DNA of 64,000 bases from an uncultured Lachnospiraceae bacterium (GCA_902786205.1 CADABQ010000003.1:29868-93867); one strand, 5' to 3'; counted from the first letter of the stretch, positions 37,510 through 46,783 are shown. Notes: generated by a model from the letters alone, not told the origin. A program made the numbers and translations.

Positions 37510-38667
37510 TTATTTTCCACCTTCCTGCTTGCTTTTTCCCTCTCGATAGGCTCTTATATAAAATTCCTGCAATTTTTTTGCTGCGTCATTACTATCATAT
37601 CCTTTTTTTGCAACCTGCTCAACCTGGGACATTCTCGTATACCTTGCATTTTTTTCTAAAATATCTTTGGCCCATATAACAGGTTGCTGTTCCAAAGAGC
37701 AGAATTTCAATAATTCGGTTACCTTTGCCTCCTTAGCAACTACATTCTCTGATGTAAAACATGGTAAACCTGCAGTTTGTGCTTCAATCAAAACAATACC
37801 AAGCCCCTCAAACAAAGAAGGCATTACAAATACGTCCATCATTTGCATAAGTTTTCCTACATCATCCCGAACACCCGTAAAAATCACACTGTCCCATAAA
37901 TCTAACTTTTTAACTTTTTCTTCTATTTCCGGACGTAATTCTCCATCTCCTACCAAAAGTAATACAGCATTTTTTTCCTGTTTTTTTATCTCACAAAAAA
38001 TATCTAACAAAAAAGTATGGTTTTTTTGTGGTGCAAATCTTCCTACATGTCCTACCACATATTTATCTTCCACACCAAATTGTTGACGCATTTTTGTCCT
38101 CATTTCAGGAACATACGCAAATTTTTCTAAATCAATGGCATTCTTCAATATTTTTACTTTTCCCTCGTTCCAATATTTTTCACCATAAAGCCATATTCCT
38201 GCTTCTTTAGAGCATGCAAAATTATGGGTACTTACTCTTTTCAAAGGATTTCGAAGCAATTTACGCATACATTCTTTTAGGGAATACGGATTAGAAAGGA
38301 ACATATTATGAGAGTGACTAATTCGTACAGGAACGCCACATTCTTTTGCAATTTTTAGTGGGATTGCGCTTTTACTTGAATTATGAGAATGCACAATTTT
38401 ATATTGTGGGTGAACTGTGAGAAATTCTCTAATATCTTTCTTATAGTTCCAATATGACTGTAGCGTACATGGCGTTATATGAAATACTTTTCCTCCCATA
38501 TCCATAATCTCTTTTTCATAATCACTTATTCCTTGATATGTCAATAAGAAATCGAATTGAACCCGTTTTCGGTCAATCTTTCGATAATAATTCATCAGCA
38601 TCGTTTCTGCCCCACCACGATTCATACTATGCAGTAAATGTAATACGCGTATTGGTTCCTTTTGCAT
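37510..38667 (-). CDS. Family 4 glycosyltransferase
   Basis: 385-aa GT-B enzyme: RVLHLLHSMNRGGAETMLMN, YVVGHVGRFAPQKNHTFLLDI in the linker, and donor-site MPSLFEGLGIVLIEAQTAG with E-x7-E. Clear paralogue of the gene at 23098-24210 (shared QFDFL, HSHNSSKS/HCHSTDSS and IDL/IDC regions). ATG at 38665-38667 with a weak GAAAGAGGATG site. Likely adds an internal residue of the repeat unit. Confidence 0.9.
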   Translation of the reverse strand: MQKEPIRVLHLLHSMNRGGAETMLMNYYRKIDRKRVQFDFLLTYQGISDYEKEIMDMGGKVFHITPCTLQSYWNYKKDIREFLTVHPQYKIVHSHNSSKSAIPLKIAKECGVPVRISHSHNMFLSNPYSLKECMRKLLRNPLKRVSTHNFACSKEAGIWLYGEKYWNEGKVKILKNAIDLEKFAYVPEMRTKMRQQFGVEDKYVVGHVGRFAPQKNHTFLLDIFCEIKKQEKNAVLLLVGDGELRPEIEEKVKKLDLWDSVIFTGVRDDVGKLMQMMDVFVMPSLFEGLGIVLIEAQTAGLPCFTSENVVAKEAKVTELLKFCSLEQQPVIWAKDILEKNARYTRMSQVEQVAKKGYDSNDAAKKLQEFYIRAYREGKSKQEGGK

Positions 38668-38692
38668 CCTCTTTCACACCTCCAATTTTCCT

Positions 38693-39850
38693 TTATCTCT
38701 GCGTTGTCAAAACATTTCCGTATACCTTTTTCATCACTTCCGACACCTTAGAGTTGTCAAACCTCTGTACTTTGTTCTGGTTGATTTTTCCCATAGCTTC
38801 CCTTTGTTCTGAAGATACAAGCAATTTAGACAAATTCTTTGCAAAATTAGCTGTATCCAACGGTTTGCATAGATAGCCGCCTTCGCCCTCTTCAATCAAA
38901 TCCACATTACCTCGTATTCTGCTACAGACAACAGGTAAACCTGCAGCCATAGCCTCCATTAAGGAAACTGGTAAACCTTCCCGACAAGAAGGAAATGCGA
39001 AAATATCAGCAACTTTCATCCACTCTATTACATCCGTTCGAAATCCGAGCAAATGTACTCTGGATTCCATGCCATTCTCTTTCGCCATCTTCATTAATTC
39101 TACTTCCAACGCTCCCTGACCACAAATGACATAATGTATATCTGTCCGTTCTAATTGACTAATTGCCTGTAATACCGTTTTGTGGTTTTTATTTTGATTC
39201 AATTCACCAACAGAAAGTATTAAAATATCTTTCTTTCCAATACCGAGTTTTTGTCTCTTTTCTTCATTCTTTTCAACCTTCTTTATCTGCTCCACATTAA
39301 TCCCAACTCCTGGAGAATATACCACTTTTCTACCAAGCTTTCTCCTTTTTGCCCGCTCAAAATCTTCTGTACAAATAGTAATAAGAATATCCGTATATTT
39401 TGCAAAAATCTTCTCAATTGGATAAAAAATCAGCCAATTTTTTTTCGGTGCTCCAGTAAAAAAATGAAAACCATGGGCAGTATAAATTAATTTTAATCCA
39501 TGTTTCCTTTGTTTTCTACAGGCAAGTCTAGCAAGGACACTACCAATAGGGGAATGACAGTGTATCAATGTATACTGCTCCTCCTCAATCAATTTTTTTA
39601 ACTTTTTATATGCTTTTATCATATCAGAAAAAGCAAACATTTTTCTCGGAATGGGTAACTGAAATGTTTTTACATTCTGCTGTTGCAATTCCTGACGAAA
39701 GGTATCCACTCTTTCCTTACTAGATGTATTACCCACCTCAAAATTGCATGCTACATCAACTTCATAACCCATTTTTTGTAACAACGCAATATTTTCCCGA
39801 TTAAATTGGTCAATCATAGAGGCCACAGAAGCAACCATAAGAGCTTTCAT
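38693..39850 (-). CDS. Family 4 glycosyltransferase (EpsD/CapJ-like)
   Basis: 385-aa GT-B enzyme: MKALMVASVASMIDQFNREN opening and VACNFEVGNTSSKERVD are typical of the group that acts early in exopolysaccharide synthesis, right after the initiating sugar transferase. Central LSVGELNQNKNHKTVLQAI, donor site FPSCREGLPVSLMEAMAAG. It stands third after the phosphoglycosyl transferase in the transcription order, consistent with adding the second sugar. ATG at 39848-39850. Confidence 0.9.
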   Translation of the reverse strand: MKALMVASVASMIDQFNRENIALLQKMGYEVDVACNFEVGNTSSKERVDTFRQELQQQNVKTFQLPIPRKMFAFSDMIKAYKKLKKLIEEEQYTLIHCHSPIGSVLARLACRKQRKHGLKLIYTAHGFHFFTGAPKKNWLIFYPIEKIFAKYTDILITICTEDFERAKRRKLGRKVVYSPGVGINVEQIKKVEKNEEKRQKLGIGKKDILILSVGELNQNKNHKTVLQAISQLERTDIHYVICGQGALEVELMKMAKENGMESRVHLLGFRTDVIEWMKVADIFAFPSCREGLPVSLMEAMAAGLPVVCSRIRGNVDLIEEGEGGYLCKPLDTANFAKNLSKLLVSSEQREAMGKINQNKVQRFDNSKVSEVMKKVYGNVLTTQR

Positions 39851-39861
39851 AGTATTTCTCC

Positions 39862-40731
39862 TTATCCCTTTTCCTCAGTACGTTGTATCGTTTCTTTAAA
39901 ATCTAAAATCTGATATGCACCACCAAAACAGTTTGATAGTGACTTTTCATATGTCAAAGATCCAAACACTTTATTTAATAGAGGAACAAATTTTGCTGCA
40001 ATTTTTATCATTCCACCCAAAAAGGGTACTAAATAAACGTTTCGACCATAACAGAAGCCAATTTCCTTTATCATTTCTGATGTCGTTACATATTCCCTAT
40101 TTTGAGGACAAAAGATTCCCTCTGCTTGATTTTCTATTATAAGCCGCAAACATTCACAAAGTATATCAATATGTATCATACTTCTTTGATTGCTATATTT
40201 AGGAAATACAGAAAGTTTTTTTGCCAGTTTGGATAATCTTGCATAATTTCCCTTCGAACCCTTTCCATATACCATTGGTGGACGAACAACTGCAACTCTA
40301 AATGTATCTGTTGCCATTGGTAAAATTCCCTGCTCTGCTTCTAGCTTGCTTTTCCCATAAAAACCATTTGGACTTGGTTGTGTATTCTTCGTTATCCTAA
40401 TAGGCTTTAAACTTTTACTCTCTCCAAACACAATAATGCTGGAAAGAAAAATAAATTGCTTTGCACCATCTTCTTTTGCCTTTTTACAGCAGGAAATAGT
40501 TAAGTCGCGATTCACTTTATAATATTCTTCCTCCCTATCGGCAGAAGCATTTACGTGTGCAATTCCCGCTACATGAAGAATTGTATCATACTTTCCAAAA
40601 TCCACCTTTTCCCAGTCATGATTTCTACTAGAGATACATTCTACCTTTACCGTTTTTTCATATTTTTCCATCCACTTTTTGAACGAGCAGCCAATATAGC
40701 TATTTTTTCCAATAATCAAAATCTTGTTCAT
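39862..40731 (-). CDS. NAD-dependent epimerase/dehydratase (extended SDR)
   Basis: 289-aa extended SDR. Start ATG 40729-40731 has AAAGGA eight bases upstream; the longer frame is not needed and would overlap the sugar transferase end. Rossmann opening KILIIGKNSYIGCSFKKW, substrate region FIFLSSIIVFGES, Tyr-x3-Lys in NGFYGKSKLEAEQGI. Found directly after the phosphoglycosyl transferase, as in many capsule loci where such proteins make or reduce the first sugar donor (WbpV/WbjF-like 4-reductases). Exact reaction not determined. Confidence 0.85.
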   Translation of the reverse strand: MNKILIIGKNSYIGCSFKKWMEKYEKTVKVECISSRNHDWEKVDFGKYDTILHVAGIAHVNASADREEEYYKVNRDLTISCCKKAKEDGAKQFIFLSSIIVFGESKSLKPIRITKNTQPSPNGFYGKSKLEAEQGILPMATDTFRVAVVRPPMVYGKGSKGNYARLSKLAKKLSVFPKYSNQRSMIHIDILCECLRLIIENQAEGIFCPQNREYVTTSEMIKEIGFCYGRNVYLVPFLGGMIKIAAKFVPLLNKVFGSLTYEKSLSNCFGGAYQILDFKETIQRTEEKG

Positions 40732-40778
40732 TTTCATAGTCCTTTGTAATAACTTTTCTCCCAAAAAATCTATACACA

Positions 40779-41381
40779 TTACTTCTTTCTCATTTTTCCT
40801 GTTCCACCTTCTACAACACCCTCCTGTTTTAACACACTGGAAAATGTTTTAAAAAAACATTTACAATCAAAAAGGAAACTCATATGCTTCACATATTCTC
40901 CATCTAACTTAGCTTTTTCTGGTATTGGAAGTTCATCTCTTCCATTGATTTGTGCCCATCCGGTCAACCCAGGCAAAACATCATTGGCACCATACTTATC
41001 CCGTTCTTCGATCAAATCATATTGATTCCAAAGCGCCGGTCTTGGTCCCACAATACTCATCTGACCAATTAGAATATTCAAAATCTGTGGTAATTCATCT
41101 AGACTGGTCTTTCGTAAAAATTTTCCAACCTTTGTAATATACTGTTCTGGATTGTCTAGCAAATGTGTAGGACAATCTTTTGGAGTATCCATGCGCATCG
41201 TGCGAAATTTTAAAATTTGAAAATGTTTTTTATGTATTCCAACCCTCTTTTGGCAGAAAAAAATTGGTCCTTTACTATCTAATTTTATAGCAATACATAA
41301 AATAAGGAAAAAGGGTGACGCTACAATGCACCCCACTAATGAAAGTATAAAATCAATCACTCTCTTTATTTTCTGGTACAT
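40779..41381 (-). CDS. Undecaprenyl-phosphate phosphoglycosyl transferase (initiating enzyme)
   Basis: Small monotopic phosphoglycosyl transferase (~200 aa, PglC/WcaJ catalytic-domain size) that starts glycan assembly by moving a sugar-1-phosphate to undecaprenyl phosphate. N-terminal membrane-dipping helix VIDFILSLVGCIVASPFFLI, then KFRTMRMDT, TSLDELPQILNILIGQMSIVG and PGLTGWAQINGRDELP, all family hallmarks. The catalytic Asp-Glu pair is in the SLDELPQ motif. ATG 41379-41381 is preferred over a GTG four codons upstream. Together with the FlaA1-type dehydratase it suggests a diamino- or deoxyamino-hexose as first sugar. Confidence 0.92.
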   Translation of the reverse strand: MYQKIKRVIDFILSLVGCIVASPFFLILCIAIKLDSKGPIFFCQKRVGIHKKHFQILKFRTMRMDTPKDCPTHLLDNPEQYITKVGKFLRKTSLDELPQILNILIGQMSIVGPRPALWNQYDLIEERDKYGANDVLPGLTGWAQINGRDELPIPEKAKLDGEYVKHMSFLFDCKCFFKTFSSVLKQEGVVEGGTGKMRKK

Positions 41382-41452
41382 AGTATTTGCCACCCTTTCC
41401 TTAAGAAACTTTCCTATTTTTCTATATCCATTTTATCAAAAACAGATTATTT

Positions 41453-43387
41453 CTACTCGTCTAAACTACTATCCTTTTCTTCTTTTAAAATATACGTCGG
41501 TACAATTTCCTTCACTAATTTTCGAATATTTTTTGTCTCATCTATTGCTGCCTCGTATAAGTGATCCAACTGTTCTTTAAATACTTCTTCATTCAGTTCA
41601 ATTGGCTTTCCTATATAAATCAATTCATTTGCTGTTTTTGTAAGGCCTTCTTCATCCATCAGAAGTTCTTCATACAATTTTTCTCCAGGTCTTAGTCCTG
41701 AAAAGGTTATTTTAATATCCTCATTCGGTACATAACCAGATAATCGAATCAAATTTTTTGCTAAATCCAATATTTTAACAGGCTCACCCATGTCTAATAC
41801 AAAGATTTCTCCTCCTTTTGCATATGCACCTGCTTGCAAAACCAAAGAAACAGCCTCAGATATTGTCATAAAATACCTTATTATATCTGGATGTGTAACG
41901 GTTACCGGCCCTCCATGCTGTATTTGTTTTTTAAACAACGGAATCACACTTCCATTACTTCCCAATACATTTCCAAAACGTACTGCTACAAATTCTGTTG
42001 GATAATACTTATTAAGTGTTTGAATGATCATCTCACAAATTCGTTTAGACGCCCCCATAATATTGGTTGGGTTTACTGCCTTATCCGTAGAAATCATAAC
42101 AAACTTTTGTACCCCATACTCTCCAGCAGCTTTTGCCGTTTTATAGGTCCCAAAAACATTATTTTTGATTGCCTCATTTGGACTACCCTCCATTAATGGA
42201 ACATGTTTATGCGCTGCTGCATGATATACAATATGTGGATGATACTGTTCAAATATTCCATTCATGCGATTTGTATTTCGTACAGACGCAATTAAAACAA
42301 CCAAATTCAAATCTGGATAATCATATTTTAGCTCTTGTTGAATTTCATAAGCATTATTTTCATAAATATCCACGATAATTAGCATTTCAGGATTTTTAGA
42401 TGCAATCTGTCGGCAAAGCTCACTACCAATGGATCCACCCCCACCAGTTACCATGATGCGTTTTCCACTTACATATCCCATAATAGAATCCAAATCTACC
42501 TGAATTTGTTCTCTTCCAAGTAAATCCTCCACTTCTACCTGACGTAACTTAGTAATACTTACTTCACCATTAATCAGCTGATATACTCCTGGTAAAATAC
42601 GAACATGGCAATTTGTCTCCTGACAAATATTTAAAATAACACTACGTTCTTTCGCTGAAATAGACGGCAAAGCAACAATAATTTCATCCACAAAATATTC
42701 TTTTGCTGTTTCAATAATACATTCTCTTCCACCAACAATAGGAACACCATTTAAACGTTTTCCTATTTTTTCCACATCATCATCAATAAAGCAAACAACT
42801 TTTCCTTGAATATATTGACTGGCAGTAATCTCTCTAAGCATTACACGACCTGCATCACCTGCACCAATTATCATAATATTGGCACCACTCCCTTGTTGTG
42901 GTACATTGATATATCGATGCTTCATTTCAAGTAAAATACGATATGCAAAACGTTCTGTAGTTGTAAAACAAATTAAAAATACCAATGTCATAAGATGAAA
43001 ACTTATTGGCATTCGACACTTCATACTCCACATAACAATCCATTGTAATGCAGTAGAAAGAAATGCTCCTGCTACAATGTGTGTCATTTCATTAATACTT
43101 GCATACCGCCAAAGACTTTTATACATCTTACAAAAGTAAAAAATAATTAAGGTACATATAATATGTGCAGGTAAATATCCATACATCCAATCTAAATAAT
43201 AACCAGGAATCGATGTATACTTCAAATCAAAGCGAACTAGCAGTGATAAAACAGACACTACATATATAATAAGAATATCGCCTGTAACCAGCCCCAGCTT
43301 TTGCACTTCCTGTATTAACTTTCCCTTTTGCTGTTCTTCCACTTGGACAAGCACGACCTTTCTTCTTATCTTATGAAACGCAATCAA
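41453..43387 (-). CDS. Membrane-anchored nucleotide-sugar 4,6-dehydratase (FlaA1/CapD/PglF type)
   Basis: First gene of the glycan locus in transcription order. Up to 644 aa: four N-terminal membrane helices (~35-140), a first Rossmann-like domain with MIIGAGDAGRVMLRE, then the SDR catalytic domain with MVTGGGGSIGSELCRQI and FVMISTDKAVNPTNIMG (the ST-DK pattern replaces Tyr-x3-Lys in this class) and FVAVRFGNVLGSNGSVIPLF. The enzymes act on UDP-GlcNAc to give a 4-keto-6-deoxy sugar. The start is uncertain: the longest frame begins with TTG at 43387; GTG codons at 43354 and 43342 are alternatives. It is 57 bases after gpsA, with no clear promoter or terminator between. Confidence 0.9.
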   Translation of the reverse strand: MIAFHKIRRKVVLVQVEEQQKGKLIQEVQKLGLVTGDILIIYVVSVLSLLVRFDLKYTSIPGYYLDWMYGYLPAHIICTLIIFYFCKMYKSLWRYASINEMTHIVAGAFLSTALQWIVMWSMKCRMPISFHLMTLVFLICFTTTERFAYRILLEMKHRYINVPQQGSGANIMIIGAGDAGRVMLREITASQYIQGKVVCFIDDDVEKIGKRLNGVPIVGGRECIIETAKEYFVDEIIVALPSISAKERSVILNICQETNCHVRILPGVYQLINGEVSITKLRQVEVEDLLGREQIQVDLDSIMGYVSGKRIMVTGGGGSIGSELCRQIASKNPEMLIIVDIYENNAYEIQQELKYDYPDLNLVVLIASVRNTNRMNGIFEQYHPHIVYHAAAHKHVPLMEGSPNEAIKNNVFGTYKTAKAAGEYGVQKFVMISTDKAVNPTNIMGASKRICEMIIQTLNKYYPTEFVAVRFGNVLGSNGSVIPLFKKQIQHGGPVTVTHPDIIRYFMTISEAVSLVLQAGAYAKGGEIFVLDMGEPVKILDLAKNLIRLSGYVPNEDIKITFSGLRPGEKLYEELLMDEEGLTKTANELIYIGKPIELNEEVFKEQLDHLYEAAIDETKNIRKLVKEIVPTYILKEEKDSSLDE

Positions 43388-43444
43388 AACGCTTTGTTGT
43401 AAATTTGCATATTTCCACTCATACTTACAGAATATACAAATTTT

Positions 43445-44458
43445 TTATTCTTCCCATTTCAAATCAGAATATTCTACGCTACGATCTCTTGTCAATAATT
43501 CTGCTGTTGCATCTTTCGCAGTTTTTCCTTCAAATAATACTTGATTTACCTTTTCAATGATTGGAAGCGAAACATTATATTTATGCGCAAGTTTCAATGC
43601 CGCCTTTGCCGAATATACACCTTCCACCACCTGCTTTACTTCTTTCATAGCCTCTTCCATGGTATAACCTTTTCCAAGAAGATATCCCGCATTATGATTA
43701 CGACTATGATTACTTGTACATGTTACAATTAAATCTCCAACTCCAGATAATCCTCCCAAGGTTTCTTTTCTACCGCCCATAGCGACACCAAGACGAGTAA
43801 TTTCTGCTATTCCCCGAGTCATCAATGCAGCCTTTGTATTATCGCCGAAATTTAATCCGTCTGCCATGCCTGCTGCTAAGGCAATTACATTTTTCAATGC
43901 ACCACCAAGTTCAATACTAATGATGTCCGGGCTAATATATACACGAAATACATCATTCATAAAAATGTCCTGAATATATTCTGCAGTTTTCTTTTTCTTT
44001 GCCCCTACCACAACAGTTGTCGGAATCTCTTTGCTTACTTCTTCTGCATGACTTGGACCAGAAAGAACCGCAATCTCTGCATTTGGTAATTCCTGATTTA
44101 AAATTTCACTTAGTGTCATTAAGGTATCTTCTTCAATTCCTTTTCCCACATTTACAATAATCTGACCATCTTTTATAAATGCTGCACATTGCTTTGCTGT
44201 ACTCCGTACATAAGGAGATGCCACTGAAAAAACAAGTAAATCTTTATCTGTACATGCTTCCTCTAAATCAGAAGTAATATAAATATTTTCTGGCAATTTT
44301 ACTCCTGGAAGACGGTCTTTGTGTTCCCGATAGGTCTTTAACATTGTAAGTTCAGATTCTAATGCAGACCACAATGTTACTTCATGACCATTATTTGCTA
44401 AAACAATTGCCAATGCTGTTCCCCAACTTCCAGCACCTAATAAACTAACTCTAACCAT
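43445..44458 (-). CDS. gpsA: NAD(P)H-dependent glycerol-3-phosphate dehydrogenase
   Basis: Reduces dihydroxyacetone phosphate to sn-glycerol-3-phosphate, the backbone for phospholipids and teichoic acids. 337 aa, standard length. Rossmann motif VSLLGAGSWGTALAIVLANN, then AVLSGPSHAEEVSKEIPTT with the catalytic Lys region, and IELGGALKNVIALAAGMADG plus GLSGVGDLIVTCTS. ATG at 44456-44458. It follows plsY, its functional partner, after 306 bases that hold a repeated element. Confidence 0.96.
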   Translation of the reverse strand: MVRVSLLGAGSWGTALAIVLANNGHEVTLWSALESELTMLKTYREHKDRLPGVKLPENIYITSDLEEACTDKDLLVFSVASPYVRSTAKQCAAFIKDGQIIVNVGKGIEEDTLMTLSEILNQELPNAEIAVLSGPSHAEEVSKEIPTTVVVGAKKKKTAEYIQDIFMNDVFRVYISPDIISIELGGALKNVIALAAGMADGLNFGDNTKAALMTRGIAEITRLGVAMGGRKETLGGLSGVGDLIVTCTSNHSRNHNAGYLLGKGYTMEEAMKEVKQVVEGVYSAKAALKLAHKYNVSLPIIEKVNQVLFEGKTAKDATAELLTRDRSVEYSDLKWEE

Positions 44459-44764
44459 TTTTTCACCCTGTCTACCATAGTCAAGCGGATATTCGCAATC
44501 TACTCTGCTACTTGCTCATAACACAATGAGCTGCTATCGAAGCATATCAGGAGGGGTACAAGCCCCTTCTGATACAAGCAAGTCCCCACCCACCACTGCT
44601 TGCTCTACGCAATAGAAGTGGGGGAATTTTCTTGATTGTGTTAAATCATCTTCTTGATAGACGCAAACACGAAAAGTGAAAGATATGTGTTTGCATTTTC
44701 CTTTCCTATATTTTTTCTTTCACTTGGTATTAATGTATACCTATAATTTTTAAGGAATAATCCC
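44459..44764. other. 306-base gap gpsA-plsY: repeat element plus two further inverted repeats
   Basis: Besides the element at 44480-44645 the gap has an 8-bp stem (GCAAACAC 44663-44670 with GTGTTTGC 44687-44694) and an interleaved perfect 10-bp pair (AAGTGAAAGA 44674-44683 with TCTTTCACTT 44716-44725); the two stems cannot form together. A 16-codon minus-strand frame (44646-44696) with AGGAAAGG before its ATG runs through the first stem; it could be a leader peptide but is weak evidence. Confidence 0.45.
44480..44645 (-). repeat. Inverted-repeat-bounded intergenic element, copy 2 (well preserved)
   Basis: Perfect 9-bp inverted repeat TAACACAAT (44519-44527) and ATTGTGTTA (44635-44643) bounds two strong hairpins: 44545-44574 (TATCAG and AGGGG arms, loop TACAAG) and 44583-44625 (TCCCCAC with GTGGGGGA). 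The tail outside the repeat ends with GTCAAGCGGATATTCGCAA (44480-44498), shared exactly with 12081-12099. Matches the copy at 34656-34792 in order and orientation. Non-coding; could be a MITE-like element or the leftover 3' structured RNA of an IS200/IS605-type transposon. Confidence 0.72.
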
Positions 44765-45409
44765 CTATTCTTTCTTTTCACCTAATTTATGTTCCGTACC
44801 ATGTAACAACCGAACAATATTTGCACGATGCTGTATAAATGCCAAACAAGTAAATAGCAAGCTAACGATAAGCATATGTATAAAGTACGGACTGTCACGA
44901 TGCCATAGGATTGCACTTACAGGTAAATAAAACGCTACGACTAGTGATCCTAATGATACATACTTTGTAATAGCAACTATAACTATAAATAATAGCAATC
45001 CAACTACGATCAATTGCCAATGTGCAATACCAAGAACAACGGCAGCCGTTACTGCTATTCCCTTACCGCCTTTAAAATGCAACCAAAATGGAAAGTTGTG
45101 TCCTAATACAGTTCCCAATCCAATCCACAATGCCATAACAATTCCTAGTTCTGTATTTCCAGCATATAAAATATAACGTACAATAAGAATCGGAATAATA
45201 CTTTTTGCAATATCTCCAACAAAGGTCATAATTCCTGCTTTTAAGCCTAACGTACGCAATGCGTTTGTACTTCCTAAATTTCCGCTGCCTTCCGTACGTA
45301 TATCAATATTATATAATTTTCCAACAAAATAAGCTGTTGAAATACAACCAAAGCAATAACCAATTATTAAACACAATAGAATCGAAATTGCCATTTGAAA
45401 CACATCCAT
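44765..45409 (-). CDS. plsY: Glycerol-3-phosphate acyltransferase PlsY
   Basis: Integral membrane enzyme that acylates glycerol-3-phosphate from acyl-phosphate to form lysophosphatidate. 214 aa from the ATG at 45407-45409 (AAAGGA upstream), five to six membrane helices. Active-site motifs GSGNLGSTNALRTLG, LGHNFPFWLHFKGGKGIAV and a third near the C-terminus FIQHRANIVRLLHGTEHK are all present. It starts four bases after the der stop, so der-plsY are coupled. Confidence 0.95.
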   Translation of the reverse strand: MDVFQMAISILLCLIIGYCFGCISTAYFVGKLYNIDIRTEGSGNLGSTNALRTLGLKAGIMTFVGDIAKSIIPILIVRYILYAGNTELGIVMALWIGLGTVLGHNFPFWLHFKGGKGIAVTAAVVLGIAHWQLIVVGLLLFIVIVAITKYVSLGSLVVAFYLPVSAILWHRDSPYFIHMLIVSLLFTCLAFIQHRANIVRLLHGTEHKLGEKKE

Positions 45410-45413
45410 GTCA

Positions 45414-46736
45414 CTATTTGTCCTTTCTCTCTCTAATAATAAATTTAAGTGGTGTTCCCTTAAATCCAAATGCTTCTCTCACCTTATTTTCAATATATCT
45501 TGTATAAGAAAAATGCATCAATTTTTTATCATTAACAAAAATTACAAACGTTGGTGGTTTCACCGATACTTGTGTCATATAATAAATTTTCAATCGTTTT
45601 CCTTTATCTGATGGTGGCTGCTGTAAAGCAACTGCCTCTGCAAGAATTTCATTTAATACACCAGTTGCAATACGTAATGCATGATTTTCAATTACAACAT
45701 CTATAGTCTCAAACAGTCTTGGAATTCTTTGACCTGTCTTTGCTGAGATAAATAATATTTCTGCGTATGGCATAAAAGATAATACTTCTCTTACTTTATT
45801 TGTATATTTATAGATTGTCTTATCATCTTTTTCAATCGCATCCCACTTATTTACTGCAATAATGATGCCTTTGCCTCTATCATGTGCAATACCAGCAATT
45901 TTAGCATCTTGCTCTGTCACACCTTCCTCTGCATCAATCATGATAACAGCCACGTCACAACGTTCTACCGCTGTAACAGTACGGATAATACTATATCTTT
46001 CCAATTCTTCTTTTACTTTACTCTTTCGTCGAAGACCTGCTGTATCAATAAATACATATTCCGTTCCATTGTATGTCACTGCCGTATCAATCGCATCTCT
46101 TGTCGTACCAGCAATGTTTGATACAATTACACGATCCTCACCTACGATTTTATTAATAATGGAAGATTTTCCTACGTTTGGTTTTCCAATAACGGCGATT
46201 CTTGGTCTTTCATCTTCTTCCTCCTCCATGGAATCTGCATCAAAATGTTTGATTACTTCATCCAGCATATCTCCAATACCAAGCTTGGATTGTCCTGAAA
46301 CTGGAAGTGGATCACCTAAACCAAGGTTATAAAATTCATACACATCCGGCATGAATTTTTCAAAATTATCTACTTTATTTACAACAAGTACAAGGTTTTT
46401 ATGCGATTTACGAAGCATATCCGCAACTTTAAAATCAGCGTCTACCAATCCCTGACGAACATCCACAACAAACATAATAACATCTGCTGTCGCAATTGCA
46501 ATTTCCGCCTGTTCACGCATATTTTTTAATATTAAATCATTTGTCTCCGGTTCAATACCACCCGTATCAATCAATGTGAATTGTTTATCTAACCATGTCA
46601 CATCTGCATAAATACGATCTCTGGTAACGCCTGGTGTATCTTTTACGATAGAAATCTGCTCTCCTGCAAGCATATTAAATAAAGTGGACTTTCCAACATT
46701 TGGTCTACCCACAATAGCTACTATTGGTTTACTCAT
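45414..46736 (-). CDS. der: Ribosome assembly GTPase Der (EngA)
   Basis: Essential GTPase for maturation of the 50S subunit, with two tandem G domains and a C-terminal KH-like domain; 440 aa. P-loops: [15 protein letters not shown] (domain 1) and [15 protein letters not shown] (domain 2); NKVD and NKWD guanine motifs; DTGGIE and DTAGLR switches. Start ATG 46734-46736 has GAGGAGAG upstream, whereas the longer frame begins at TTG. Promoter at 46784-46812. The order der-plsY-gpsA is conserved in Clostridia and Bacilli. Confidence 0.97.
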   Translation of the reverse strand: MSKPIVAIVGRPNVGKSTLFNMLAGEQISIVKDTPGVTRDRIYADVTWLDKQFTLIDTGGIEPETNDLILKNMREQAEIAIATADVIMFVVDVRQGLVDADFKVADMLRKSHKNLVLVVNKVDNFEKFMPDVYEFYNLGLGDPLPVSGQSKLGIGDMLDEVIKHFDADSMEEEEDERPRIAVIGKPNVGKSSIINKIVGEDRVIVSNIAGTTRDAIDTAVTYNGTEYVFIDTAGLRRKSKVKEELERYSIIRTVTAVERCDVAVIMIDAEEGVTEQDAKIAGIAHDRGKGIIIAVNKWDAIEKDDKTIYKYTNKVREVLSFMPYAEILFISAKTGQRIPRLFETIDVVIENHALRIATGVLNEILAEAVALQQPPSDKGKRLKIYYMTQVSVKPPTFVIFVNDKKLMHFSYTRYIENKVREAFGFKGTPLKFIIRERKDK

Positions 46737-46783
46737 CTTTTCTCTCCTCAATTATAGCGTCTCTACTAATGACTTTCCATCTG

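Noticed and set aside
44480..44645. Rho-independent terminator for plsY
   Set aside because: Stems are strong but no T-tract follows on the minus strand, and the sequence recurs elsewhere with terminal inverted repeats, so it is listed as a repeat element.
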